From Capitulum mitella (Eukaryota; Arthropoda; Thecostraca; Pollicipedomorpha; Pollicipedidae), in contig CP099839.1 of NCBI GenBank assembly GCA_030062745.1, positions 13,054,544 through 13,118,543 on the forward strand: a stretch of DNA of 64,000 nucleotides, given 5' to 3'. Position 1 is the first letter of the stretch. Every line of letters begins with the position of its first letter. The translations under genes were made by a program, and so were the position numbers. The notes beneath the pieces are model-generated. The model saw nothing but the letters and a program-made list of their open reading frames with translations, searched no databases and had not been told where the DNA came from. Positions 1-10,053 of the stretch are shown here, piece by piece.

Positions 1-489
1 TAAAAGAATTAACCCACCGAACTGGTGTACTGTAAAATACACAGAAGACAAAAATGTTACTATACATATCATGACACTGACTTTTAAAAATGAACACAAG
101 GTGAGAAGGTAATTGAAACATGTGCGCGAAAACCAGGAGTGTTTTCTTTGCGATTCTAATCGTAGAATCTTCGGATGTTTTAACAACTAGATTTATTTTG
201 AAACACTTTTTGCTATTGGCTAGCGCATATTCTGGATTTTAAGAAGGCCGCGGTTTGAAAAAGGACACAGTGTTTCCTGAACATGCAATACCCTTCACAA
301 CGCAATAACAATTGGTTACAAATCCGCAAACAAACAGAAATCAGGAGCAAGCGCCCTGCATCCACTGAATCCCTGACCGAATACATCAAATAAACTAAAC
401 CTCCTGAGCAGGTCTAGAGGTCGCCTTCATCGGTCGGCCCCACCCCGCGCCACCCCACACACCCCGCAGGACGCGCGGCGGCCACTCAC
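1..489. other. Myo61F intron, left edge
   Basis: This is the intron downstream of the switch II exon. I see no exon and no recognisable repeat in it; the last 90 bases before the exon are GC-rich. Confidence 0.6.
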
Positions 490-652
490 GAGTTGCTCTT
501 GAACACCTCGAAGCCGTAGATGTCGAGGATGCCGAGCAGGGTGTGCCGGGCCGACTGGTCGTGACTGGCCAGGGACGTGTTGAGCCGGCGCACCAGCCAA
601 GAGAACAGCCGGTCGTACACCGCCTTGCTCAGCGCGTCACGCGCGTACGCGC
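490..652 (-). CDS. Myo61F: Myo61F exon 8 (switch II); last exon in window
   Basis: It encodes [20 protein letters not shown] and [15 protein letters not shown], ending inside a Ser codon at TC|gtgagt. The next exon (expected to begin with the FEQ segment) is beyond the left edge. Confidence 0.95.
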
Positions 653-3600
653 CTGCGGCCGCCACGAAGCTCTTGTCACGTCATCATATTACCGTAATAA
701 AGGTATACATGAGTCTCTCTCGACAGGCGTCTAGTTGTCAGAACAAGAACGGTGCCGGCCGTTGACGGCCTGTAAAATAAACTAACCAAAGAAACATGGC
801 TAGCTGAGCTCAGTTTGTATCATATATCCGCATGCTTATGATCTAAGAAAATGCGCAATGCGAGAAGCTGGCGACAGTGACAAGCCAAATAAAACGGTAA
901 GAGTTAGCACCATCTTACTCTGTTCGACGCCGAGCGTGGTGGTGACCACGTCCGAGTGGGCCTCGATGGTTCGGTGCGTCAGCGCCTGCTGGATGTCAGT
1001 CAGGGGCACTCCCAGGACCTGCCGACAGCAGTTAGCAGGACGTCCAACCGGCAGGCGGTGAAAATCAGTCGGTACGTAACAGTTCATAAGTGCACAGTTC
1101 GGCCACGGCACAAAACCGCACCATGGTTCCGTACCGCTGTCAGGCGTAGCTGACTTCACGTCAAAATACATTATGTCACGGGCCCTATCGAGGACGATGC
1201 GACGCCCTGCACGCCGCTAGCAGCGGAGCCCTCGGGCGTACCTTTGAGATGCGCTGCGCCACCTCGGTGCCCTCCAGTTGGCAGGAGGTGCCGTTGACGT
1301 CCTCGAAGCGCACGTTGCCCAGGTGCAGGATGGCGGCCACGATCGCCTGCACCTCACGCTGCTCGTCCTCGCCGAAGCCGACGATCTCCATCGAGTTGAT
1401 GACGGTGTTGTACTGGTCGCCATCGTGCTCCCTGTCGCGCTCGTGGCCAGACTGTGGGGGGGGGCGGAGTCAGCAGACAGCCCTCAGGTCTAGGTGTCCG
1501 CATATCCATGTGGTCTTCATCAGTATCCAGCTACGCTTATTTAAACAATGCTTTACTGAAGTTACGAAACTGCGATGTCTTCAGGTTTATGAAATGGAGG
1601 TCGGAATGATGATGTCTGTCTGGCAGGTGCGAGCCATCGCTTCTGCGAGCTATTCGAGCCCACATGTTATGAATATAATGCAATAAAGAAATAATTATAA
1701 TATTGTGTATAAATGTATGTATATATATACATCCATATATGTATATATATGATAAAGAAAAGCACAGATCGAGCATGTCGTCTGGCCGAAAGCCAGACCG
1801 CTTCTGCTGGTGAACGACCTTCACTCCCCCCCCACCGGTCCCGCACGGGTTGCAACAGAGGCCATTCGTCTGCACGTGCGTCGCCCCGGCGACACGAGCC
1901 CAGCCGGGCCAGAGCGGCCGGCCAACGCTCCGCTGTTTACTTTGGCCCGGGCCGCTCATCATTCAGCCCCGCCCGACCGCCACCGGCCGGCGCCGGCGCC
2001 ACCTGGACCCCACGGCCGGCCGCCCGGGCCGTCACCTGCTTGGTGTAGCTGTAGGCGCGCGAGTCGCGCTCGAGGCAGAGCGACTTGAGCAGCTCGTCCG
2101 AGGCGCCGGCCAGCAGCAGGTGGAAGATGTGGAAGTTGCACTCGCCGGGCGCTTGCGACACGACGCGCGACTTCTCCAGCAGGTAGTTCCGGATGTGGCC
2201 GCCAGTCGGCTCGCCCTGCGCGCGAAGGAGGGCTGCGTGAGAGGGCGAGGGGAGCTGCGGGCTCCCAGCAGCGAGGGGGTGGCCGGTGACATCACTTGTT
2301 GACGAGAGGTAAAGGTAGAGCGGGCTTTAACTCTGCGCCGCCCGACGGGTGGCGCTACAGTCCACACGATCTTAAAGACGTCGACACGATTAAAATCGGC
2401 TGTTTTCATTAGAGACGGTAAGCTGCAATCAGCCCGCGTGCTGGCTCCGGCACCGCAGCCTTTTGATCTTAATTGGTCCGGACCGTGTAGTCTAGCTTTG
2501 GTCAATGGAAAACATGCATGTCAAAATTCTGGACAGTCACCACACCACCAGTTTAGCCAACCAAATCTGCTACACGTTTTAACCTTCTTCCCGCCGTCGA
2601 GAGCCCCAACAATCAGACACATTTTCGTAGCTGATTGCGAACTTGCACGATTAACGTTTGCATCAGTCCCCATTCTCACTTACCATGAAGTTAAACTCGA
2701 CGTCCATGTACTTTCCGAAGCGGCTCGAGTTGTCGTTGCGCACCGTCTTGGCGTTGCCAAAGGCCTCCAGCAGCGGGTTGGACTGGATGAGGCGGTCTCG
2801 GACGCTGCGCACCTCTCGACCAGTCTTGCTGCAGACCACGCCGATGTACTGCAGAATCTTCTTCGAAGCCTCCGTCTTGCCCGAGCCGGACTCGCCTGAA
2901 AGCGTCACGCACCGTTATCGCGGTTGGAGGATGCCGGTGCAGGATGCGAAGGCCGCGCACAAAAACGGAAGACAACAAATCCCTCTCACCTCAGGATTTT
3001 CCCGTAGAGTTGCCCGTTCATCATCATGTTTTGGAATATGGCGTTCTTTAAAAAAAAGAACTTTAAAAAAGTTCTTTAAAATGGTCTGCTGATTAGAGGT
3101 CCACTCAAAAGCCGAGACGTGATCGCAGGCGAGGACAATACTAAAACCTTCGGAAATCTAGAAAACGACCACTGCCGAGCACTCAGCTTATGCAACCCTC
3201 AACATCTTATCGGCTACTGCCACACCTGTCTCATACAGCTGACAGCTTGGGGCATGTGTGGTTAGTGTTTTTGACATGCCAGCACGCTACTTACAAAAAC
3301 AAGTCATTCAGAGCAAGACTGGGTAATGGTAAAAAAGAAAGGTACAAATAAATGACTATATTTTCCGTGCAACCGCGTAACCGACAACTCTGATGGCAGA
3401 ATTTCAGCAATCACCAAGCAGCGATTTCGTTGTAATCTTTTAATGTAACTTTACTGAACTGATTACGTTGTAATCCGAATGATTTTTTTATTAAAGTCAG
3501 ATTCACAGAATTACCGATGACTTGCAGAAGTGCTATGAAAAATACTAACCGACATACTCCATACCCCAGATTCAATGTAGCAGACTTATATGCTGATTTT

Positions 3601-5400
3601 TCACACAGAACGTTAACTGCCTAACCGTTGTATCTATGCAAACGGCTGCACGGACTGCTCTTCAACAGGCCAACTGTCCAACCCGCAAAAAATCGCCATT
3701 TCAAGAAGGTGACGGTTCGACTGACAGGGCGATAACAAAGCAAACGGCAGGACGTCTGCTGTCCGACTCACTGTTTCACGGCCATTCTTCTGTTTGTTTT
3801 AGTTGTGCTATCGCGTGTGGCACATCGCCGAGCCCGCTGTGACAAGGCGCGTATCCGAGGAGGAAAAGGTCAGATAGCCAGCTATCGGCCACCGCTATCT
3901 CCTGTTTCTCCGAGCCGACGTCCAAGCCCAGACGGGCAGCGCTACCACAGATGAATGATGACTTGATAGGTCGATAACAAGCTCTACCTATATTTGATGT
4001 ACCACCAGGTTGCTGATATAGTAAGGCCTAGAAGTGCACGGCGGCGCTGCTGCCATGTTACCTATCAGCAAAGTAGCATAGACACAGTGTTACTAGAATT
4101 ACTAGAATCGATTACGCATTATTTTAATTACACAATATCACTAGAATCGTTGGGTAATGTGTCCCACGAGTGTTTTAGTAACTTGTTCCGCTTAGTTTCG
4201 ATCACCCCAAAAACCTCTGCTGCTTGACGTTTTATTTCTTGTTCTGTTCTTGTGCTGTTATTGTTCTGCGCGCTCTTATTCGTGCTGTGCTGTTCGCTGG
4301 TCATTGAACATTGCTCTGTCGTGGCATGCTGCGCTACGTTGCGCCACTCTATGCTGTGCTTCCCTGTGCCGGTGGGGCGCCACGCCGCGTCGGGCGCACC
4401 GCCAGTCCGCCGTCCGCGTCAGGGCCGCACGAGCAGAGCACACGTCCGCTATCAGATGGCCGCTCACGCCGGGCCGGGCGGCGTCGGCCAGCGGCGGGCG
4501 CCGCCGCCGGCCGCCCGGCGCCGGCCGGCCGCGCGCGGCGATTCGCGTGTCCAGCGGGCCAAGATGTACGCCCCTGCGGTGGTGTCCAAGGTCGGGACAG
4601 ACCGGCCGCTCTGTACAGCCCGGCCGAATAAGCACGGCAATCAGCCGGCCGACACCTGGGACGATTCAGCTAGGGACGTCTCTGGCTCGGATCGTGCGGT
4701 TGGCGCATTAAAACCGTCTCGAGCACAGGGATTGCGACGCCTGACCATTTCGGTCTCGGGGCCAGGGGTGCGGGTATGGGAGCGTCTTCGGCTTAAGGCG
4801 CAGCCGCCTAGGGTCGTGCGGTTGCCACCGCCCGGCTGTGGTTGTGATCTGGGCTAGGCTCTGGTACCGCTGGTTTTTGTACCGGCCCGGGCGCGGATGT
4901 GCATTTGCAATCCATCCGGTCGGGTTGCGAGGTATGCAGGGGCCTGGCAACGCACTTCACCTCTAGGACAATGAAAGTGAGGTAAAATGGCTTCCCGCAC
5001 ACAAGCACAGGTTAACAGGTCGCAAGTCGTTGCGCAATGCATTTACGGACCAACTCCGCAGATGTCCCACATGAAATGCCTCGTGCTCGTAGTGCCGTCT
5101 AGCAGCCATGGCCAGGCGTTTCGTCGTACCTGATATCAGGATGCATTGGTCACGAGTTTCTTCCACCATGGACGTCAAAGCGCCGTTGATCACAGCGAAT
5201 CTGCGTGGGAGAAAGCACATGTTCACTGCAAGGCACGGTCAGCATCTTCAAGGATGTTTCACCCAGTAAGCTGTTTACAGGACTCTGCCGTCATTTCAGT
5301 GACAGAAGAGCAGTATTCTATGTATGTATACATAAATATTTATATATATATATATATGTATGTATCAGTCATATGATGTATTGTAAACATGTCATATGTT

Positions 5401-5431
<31 letters not shown>

Positions 5432-8400
5432 GTATATATATGTAGATATATATGAAACGTCATTTATATGATACCTTGTAAATGTGCTGTATATACATAT
5501 ATATCCCGCGCCCGACTGGTGATCGGCGCCAACCACACTCGACTGGGGGGTTGACCGCCCCCTTCTAACTCAAGAAGCCTGGTCGCACGATAAGAATAAG
5601 TTGGATAGTAATAACGATAATAGTCGTAGGAAAGCTTGTGACAAGAAAAACTCGAAAATGGTCTCATTTTTAGTTTTGGATAATATGTAAGACATTTGTA
5701 CCCCATGTATGCTTTCTCATAGCCGACTGCAAAAAACTGAGAAGCGGCCTGATTCTCAAGGGCTGTGATTAATTATGACAAGGTAAAGACACTAACAAAC
5801 AGGCAAAAGTACGCAGATGGTGCTACACGTCTAATTTCTCTGATTTCTTAAATATACACGCCAAAACGTTGAGTTCAAGACACGGCGATTTTCGCGCCGA
5901 CTGCCGACGGGCGCCGTAGCCGAATGCAGTATGAAACTAAAAGAACCTAACTTAAGCGTTCCTTTATTTTCATGGCATAAGCCTTTCCATGTAATATTTT
6001 TTAATCGTAGTGGTTCTTGTCATGGATTCTCATTATTAAATTTTAAAAATATGCATTAGTCATCAATCTACACAATTGGCGGTGCTTTATTCGTGAGAAC
6101 CTGTTTATTTCCAAAATGTTCAGTTATTGCAACTTTTTGAACTTCTTGGTATTACTCGCAACTGTGCAAGCCAGTTCTGCCATTGTCTACCCGTTCTGAG
6201 TAACTCATCGCCGATTTTGACGGCGGTGCATTTTGGTTCAGAACAGCTATTCGTGACCTGACTTGAGGTCAATGGCTGAAAGTCATTAATACTTTGTGCA
6301 TCAACGGTGCATGGATGTCTGCACCGCCCCACACGAAGAGTGGGGTGGCTATAAAAAAATCCGCCAAATTCCAAAAACGGCAACATTTCTTGAAAATCAA
6401 CTTGATCTTAGGTCAATGACCCGGAAAATTCCAAGTAGTCTGAGACAGTACATTTGTACTGAAAATCCCTAATTCTTCAGAGTTTTATTGTGATATCATG
6501 TCTTCCGAAAAAGTTACAGGGCGCTGAACTTTTCGGGACTTAGGTTCACTTGATCTGAACTAGGTCAGACAGCTGGCTTCACCTGAGGCAAAAACTTTGA
6601 CACAAGGTTGGAAAAATGATCAAGCAAAAGGTACACATTGTTTCGTGGCGCAGCGTTTGTTCGTTCTTTCGCAATCTTGGACGGGCCTCAGGGGACCGTC
6701 AACTGTGCCCCAATCAGGGGCGGGGAATAATAAATATATATATTCTTTTTCCCGTTAAAAGTTCGTCCTGGACGGCCATTGTGTACACGTATGAAAGGCG
6801 TGTTACGTGCCACTTGTTGCAGCTCTTATGACGTTTTCGCAAAAAGGAAAGCGTTCCGCTCATCGAGGGCGCATCTGCATGTAACTATGCACACAACACC
6901 GCTGTCAATTATCAAGTCACCCTGGCAACACTGCCTGGCTGTTATTATTAACAGAGAAGCCATCCGCTGACGACATCGCCTCAGGCGCAGGAAGGGCAGG
7001 GGCCGGCAGTTCCCGTAATAATGACGACACTGGGTCAGGGACGGCGTTCGCAGTACCCACATGTGCGGCGGCAGCTCGTAGTAGTTGACGCCGCGGTACT
7101 CGTACACCAGCTTCTCGCTGTAGATACCCAGCTCCTTGTACGGGTTGACGGAGACCAGCACCGGGCCGATGTAGGTCTGCGGCAGAGACGAGCGAGCGTC
7201 AGCTGGCTGGGACTAGCTCGGACTCGTGATGGTGCTGTTGTCATCAGACGCCAGGGGGGAGTGATGACACAGCACCGCAACTTCGTTACAAGTGCCGAGC
7301 AGACTCTGCAAAAACTCACATCAGACTTGTTTTCTATGAGATGCTATCACCGATGTGCTCCAGACGTCAGGAAGCTTCTCGATCGACAATGACACGCTCG
7401 ACTTTGATTTGCCTCGATGTGTTACTGATGGCCGCGATGTAAATCGTGACCGGATTCCAGCCGTGACTGATAACAGAGAGCTTAATCTATAATGCCACAA
7501 ATAGCGGCGGAAAAAACACCATTTTTAAGTGGCATGAAACAATGTCTCGCATCGAACTGTTGTTATATTTACGGAGCAAACCAGCAAGAAAGCCAACCAA
7601 GCGAGCGAACCAACATTTCCTTACCGCCTCCTGTCCAGGCTCACACACGCGAACAAATATCATTTAACTTGCACGACGAGCCTACTTAGTTACGATAGAC
7701 GTGTTGCTTACAAAGGACGGTTAACATGCACATTGCAGCACAGAACGTGATTTTCACAACATTAACCCTATTCCCATACCCATAACGCTAGTGCGTCTTC
7801 CCGTACTATTGCCTATGCCTATACAGGGGTATCTTATCGTCTCCCCTTCCAGATCTCGAGAGCCACCTAACCGATTTCATCGCAACAAGTAGGAATCGAA
7901 TCCCCATGACGTAAACTACGTTTGAAAAAAACAAGTTTCGAAAACCTTGTAAGGGGTGGATGGGGGAGGCAAAAAATGTTTTTCATTTGTGCCACACGTT
8001 TTGACTTTGGAAGGGATCCATAGGCGTCCATAGGGCTTGGAGAACGAAAGAAATATTTTCTTGCAAAAATGCACCAACGTAAAGATGTAAAACAGTTCTT
8101 AAGCTTTTACTAGTCATTCTAAACTTCAGAAGTACAAATCGTATTACTTTGTATAATGTTGGCATAGGCGGCGCCAGGGGCATGAAAAGGGGCAAACTGT
8201 CATGGTCGCACGTACATCGGGTCGACTTGCGATCCTTGGCCTCATATGATCTTAGATGACCTCAAAGCCACATGGCATGACCTTGGGTTTATTTCCTCGT
8301 GTATGAAAACGTTCTAATGATTAAAATGGATCATATTTCTTAAAGTCCTGTTTTTCACCGTCGCGATATTAGGAGGCGCGCGGACATTTTACGGCATAGC

Positions 8401-9968
8401 TTCTTGACCGGACTTGACATCGAACTAAAACTTGAAAAGGAAGTAGAAAACACTGCTGAGCTACTTCTATGCCGATTTTTTTGTCTTAAAGATTAACGTT
8501 AAAAATGCTGGGATGGAACCAAATTTTGAACTTTGGCCTTAGGCCGCCCGCGTGGAGTAACCTTCAGGCCAACATAGACATTACTGTATGTTTTCCCAGC
8601 TACGTACCTACATATACTCACTTAAATTTTAGGTTTTGTCTTAGAATATTAAGTTGCGCCAGACGCTTTGTTTTTACATTCAATAGCGTCAAAAGCGACC
8701 TGAGATGCCTCCGAAAAACGTAGTCTTGCTCCACCCCTGGGTGAAACAAAATTATGAAAATTTTGCATAATGCGTAGGATAAACAGATAGGCAAAGTCGC
8801 CAGGTTTCGTGACGCTCTTCAAAAGCCCTGGAAATGACGGAGGAGGGCTTCAGAAGCCTCCCCTCATACGGCAATAGAGTTAAGCGACAAGATTAAATTC
8901 ACATATACGCATTAATTTCGTTTCTCCGTCATGGCAGAATTCACGCTAATGAGAACGCAGCTGGCCAACCTCCATTCCGGCGTCCTGCCAGCTGGCGTCC
9001 CCGACGGGACCTGTGACGTCATCACCACCGTGACGTCACCGGTCAGAACGGCCAGCGGAGCGCGCCTGCGTCCGCCGTTCGGCGTACGTCGGAGGCAGGT
9101 GTCCGGACCGACGCCAACTGGGCCGGTGACGTCATTCGGTGACAGCGCCGACCGCAGCACGGGCCTGCACCTGGAGCAGGTGTCAGCGCCCCGCCCCCTT
9201 CCGCTGCGGTCACCGCCGCCATGACCCTTTGTGCACCGGATCGATTGTCGGCGTTTGCACGTGGGCATACGTTGCCGCGCGCGGCCCCCGCGCCGTCCCC
9301 TCGGCCCGAATCTGCGGTCGGGCCCGCCGCACCGCAGCAGGCCCGACCGGCCAGCGCCAGAAGCCGGCAGACGGCCTTCAACCGCGACCAGTGACGTCAC
9401 TTGTGGTGCGCCGCCGGCGTGAATCACGGGCCGTCTGCATGTCATAAACAGCACGAGATCTCCGCCCGTGACCGTGATCTCGGAGGTCAAGGTTTTGAGT
9501 CACGAAAAGGAGAATGATTCGCGCTGTCCCGATACGTTGAGATTCAGCTGCAATTTCATGTCGGCAAAGTGAGGCTCGTGAGTATCGCAGCCTGCACACA
9601 CTATTTGAGGGTTTTGGGCGAGTTAAATGCCGCTGTCAACGCACTTAGCAAAGTGCATATGTCACAATGATGCGACTACGTCTAGTTCTGCAATTAACTA
9701 AAATATCGATGACATGTCATGCAGCGATGACAGCAGACCACGGCAGACAATCAACAAAACTAACATCTCGTCATTTATTCCGGTCGAATCCATCCTGATA
9801 ATTGTTACAAGAGCGGGCTAGCCATCGGTAACGGTACTCACGTAGATGAGGTCGGCTTTGAAGCGCTTCCTCAGGTTGTCCACAAACGCCTCCTGGCTGT
9901 GGTAGTCCTCCAGGAGGACAAAGTCCTCCACGCCGATTCTGGTCCCGCGCGTGCAGGGCCCGCTCCAT
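490..9968 (-). CDS. Myo61F: Class-I unconventional myosin, Myo61F/MYO1C group (5' half, eight exons)
   Basis: This is an actin-based, ATP-driven motor of the short-tailed myosin I class, which links membranes to cortical actin. Joined exons, in transcript order: 9842-9968, 7061-7176, 5130-5200, 2684-2895, 2036-2215, 1242-1451, 919-1018, 490-652. All internal junctions agree in phase. Visible motor landmarks are P-loop GESGSGKT (about residue 105), switch I NDNSSR (about 158) and switch II LDIYGFE (about 381). The residue 16 before DALSK (the TEDS position) is Asp, as in constitutively active myosins. The N-terminus MERALHARD and the stretch HRTIEA..DVV before YARDALSK resemble Drosophila Myo61F and human MYO1C. 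The rest of the head, the IQ motifs and the TH1 tail lie off the left edge. One extra base after codon 10 breaks the frame as written (see the findings). Class is certain; the subgroup is likely. Confidence 0.93.
919..1018 (-). CDS. Myo61F: Myo61F exon 7
   Basis: It encodes [20 protein letters not shown] to GVEQ, followed by one base of a split Ser codon (CAG A|gtaaga). The acceptor is gtcggcag|GTC, with a ctaac branch-like sequence just upstream. Confidence 0.94.
1242..1451 (-). CDS. Myo61F: Myo61F exon 6
   Basis: Seventy codons, phase 0 at both ends (cccacag|TCT and AAG|gtacgc). It contains [15 protein letters not shown], a class-wide myosin head motif. Confidence 0.95.
2036..2215 (-). CDS. 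Myo61F: Myo61F exon 5
   Basis: Sixty codons, phase 0 at both ends (cgcgcag|GGC and CAG|gtgacg). It encodes [19 protein letters not shown] and [15 protein letters not shown], the conserved upper 50-kDa segment after switch I. Confidence 0.95.
2684..2895 (-). CDS. Myo61F: Myo61F exon 4 (P-loop and switch I)
   Basis: It starts in phase inside the first Gly of the P-loop [13 protein letters not shown], runs through [13 protein letters not shown] and [10 protein letters not shown], and ends at FNFM|gtaagt. These residues bind nucleotide and leave no doubt about the myosin identity. Confidence 0.96.
2896..5129. other. Myo61F intron 3
   Basis: A 2.2-kb intron between the 71-nt exon and the P-loop exon. 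It is mostly AT-rich without a known element. A GC-rich, CpG-dense block covers roughly 4370-4860 and gives overlapping spurious ORFs on both strands. Confidence 0.6.
5130..5200 (-). CDS. Myo61F: Myo61F exon 3 (71 nt)
   Basis: A small exon with acceptor cccacgcag|A and donor TCA G|gtacga. It encodes [21 protein letters not shown], the link between the PPHI segment and the P-loop. Both phases fit the neighbouring exons. Most myosins have A-D-x-A-Y-R where this protein reads I-N-G-A-L-T. Confidence 0.9.
5318..5465. repeat. AT-rich microsatellites in Myo61F intron 2
   Basis: Runs of TA and TATG units (about 5318-5365 and 5399-5452) separated by unique sequence. Confidence 0.9.
6095..6735 (-). 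repeat. Family B repeat, uninterrupted copy (B1)
   Basis: About 640 bp on the minus strand in Myo61F intron 2. It aligns over its whole length, in order, with three pieces at 48174-48333, 50397-50552 and 51796-52100. Shared stretches include GTGTACCTTTT, TTCAGCGCCC/TTAAGCGCCC and ATTTTGGAAATAAACAGG. It carries no insertion, so it shows the state before the Tigger and family A insertions into the other copy. Its class is unknown. Confidence 0.8.
7061..7176 (-). CDS. Myo61F: Myo61F exon 2
   Basis: It encodes [20 protein letters not shown] through ELPPH and ends in phase 2 (CAC AT|gtgggt). The first A of exon 3 completes the Ile codon. The acceptor is gccgcag|ACC. A second donor four bases downstream (TGG|gtactg) was rejected because it breaks the match with exon 3. 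Confidence 0.92.
7762..8883 (+). repeat. Family A repeat copy 1 (TTAA-flanked)
   Basis: In Myo61F intron 1. It begins TTAACCCTATTCCC and ends in the inverse (GGCAATAGAGTTAA). Its internal sequence, including GGCGCCAGGGGCATG, GACATTTTACGGCATAG and a run of TGACCT-rich sequence, is shared with copies at 37914, 50553 and 47007. No intact ORF. It looks like a non-autonomous DNA transposon with TTAA target duplication. Confidence 0.75.
9014..9399. promoter_or_regulatory. Cluster of four CRE palindromes in Myo61F intron 1
   Basis: TGACGTCA occurs at 9014-9021, 9031-9038, 9127-9134 and 9392-9399, inside a GC-rich block (about 9000-9450). This is the full CREB/ATF site. An intronic enhancer or alternative promoter is possible but only inferred. 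Confidence 0.4.
9842..9968 (-). CDS. Myo61F: Myo61F exon 1 (start codon; one-base frameshift)
   Basis: The ATG at 9968-9966 opens [10 protein letters not shown], which fits the family N-terminus. The following [17 protein letters not shown] is in another frame. Removing one A of the AA at 9937-9938 joins the two parts and gives exactly 126 nt. The donor is TAC|gtgagt. No alternative in-frame ATG lies close upstream. Confidence 0.85.
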
Positions 9969-9988
9969 GGTGTCCGGTCACGTCTACG

Positions 9989-10053
9989 CACGTGTCACGT
10001 GCCGCCGGGGTTCGCTGTGGTACGCGGCCGCTGCGGGCACACAGAAGCACGTG
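9989..10053. promoter_or_regulatory. Three E-box palindromes just upstream of the Myo61F start codon
   Basis: CACGTG at 9989-9994, 9996-10001 and 10048-10053, within 90 bp of the ATG and in a GC-rich block (about 9970-10640). bHLH-type factors bind this palindrome. The transcription start is not known; a promoter or 5' UTR role is inferred. Confidence 0.35.

Noticed and set aside
2993..3055. Minus-strand [19 protein letters not shown] with a good donor (CTGAG|gtgaga), first taken as the exon before the P-loop.
   Set aside because: It cannot supply the phase-1 end of the P-loop Gly codon without a stop, and the exon at 5130-5200 fits both neighbours perfectly.
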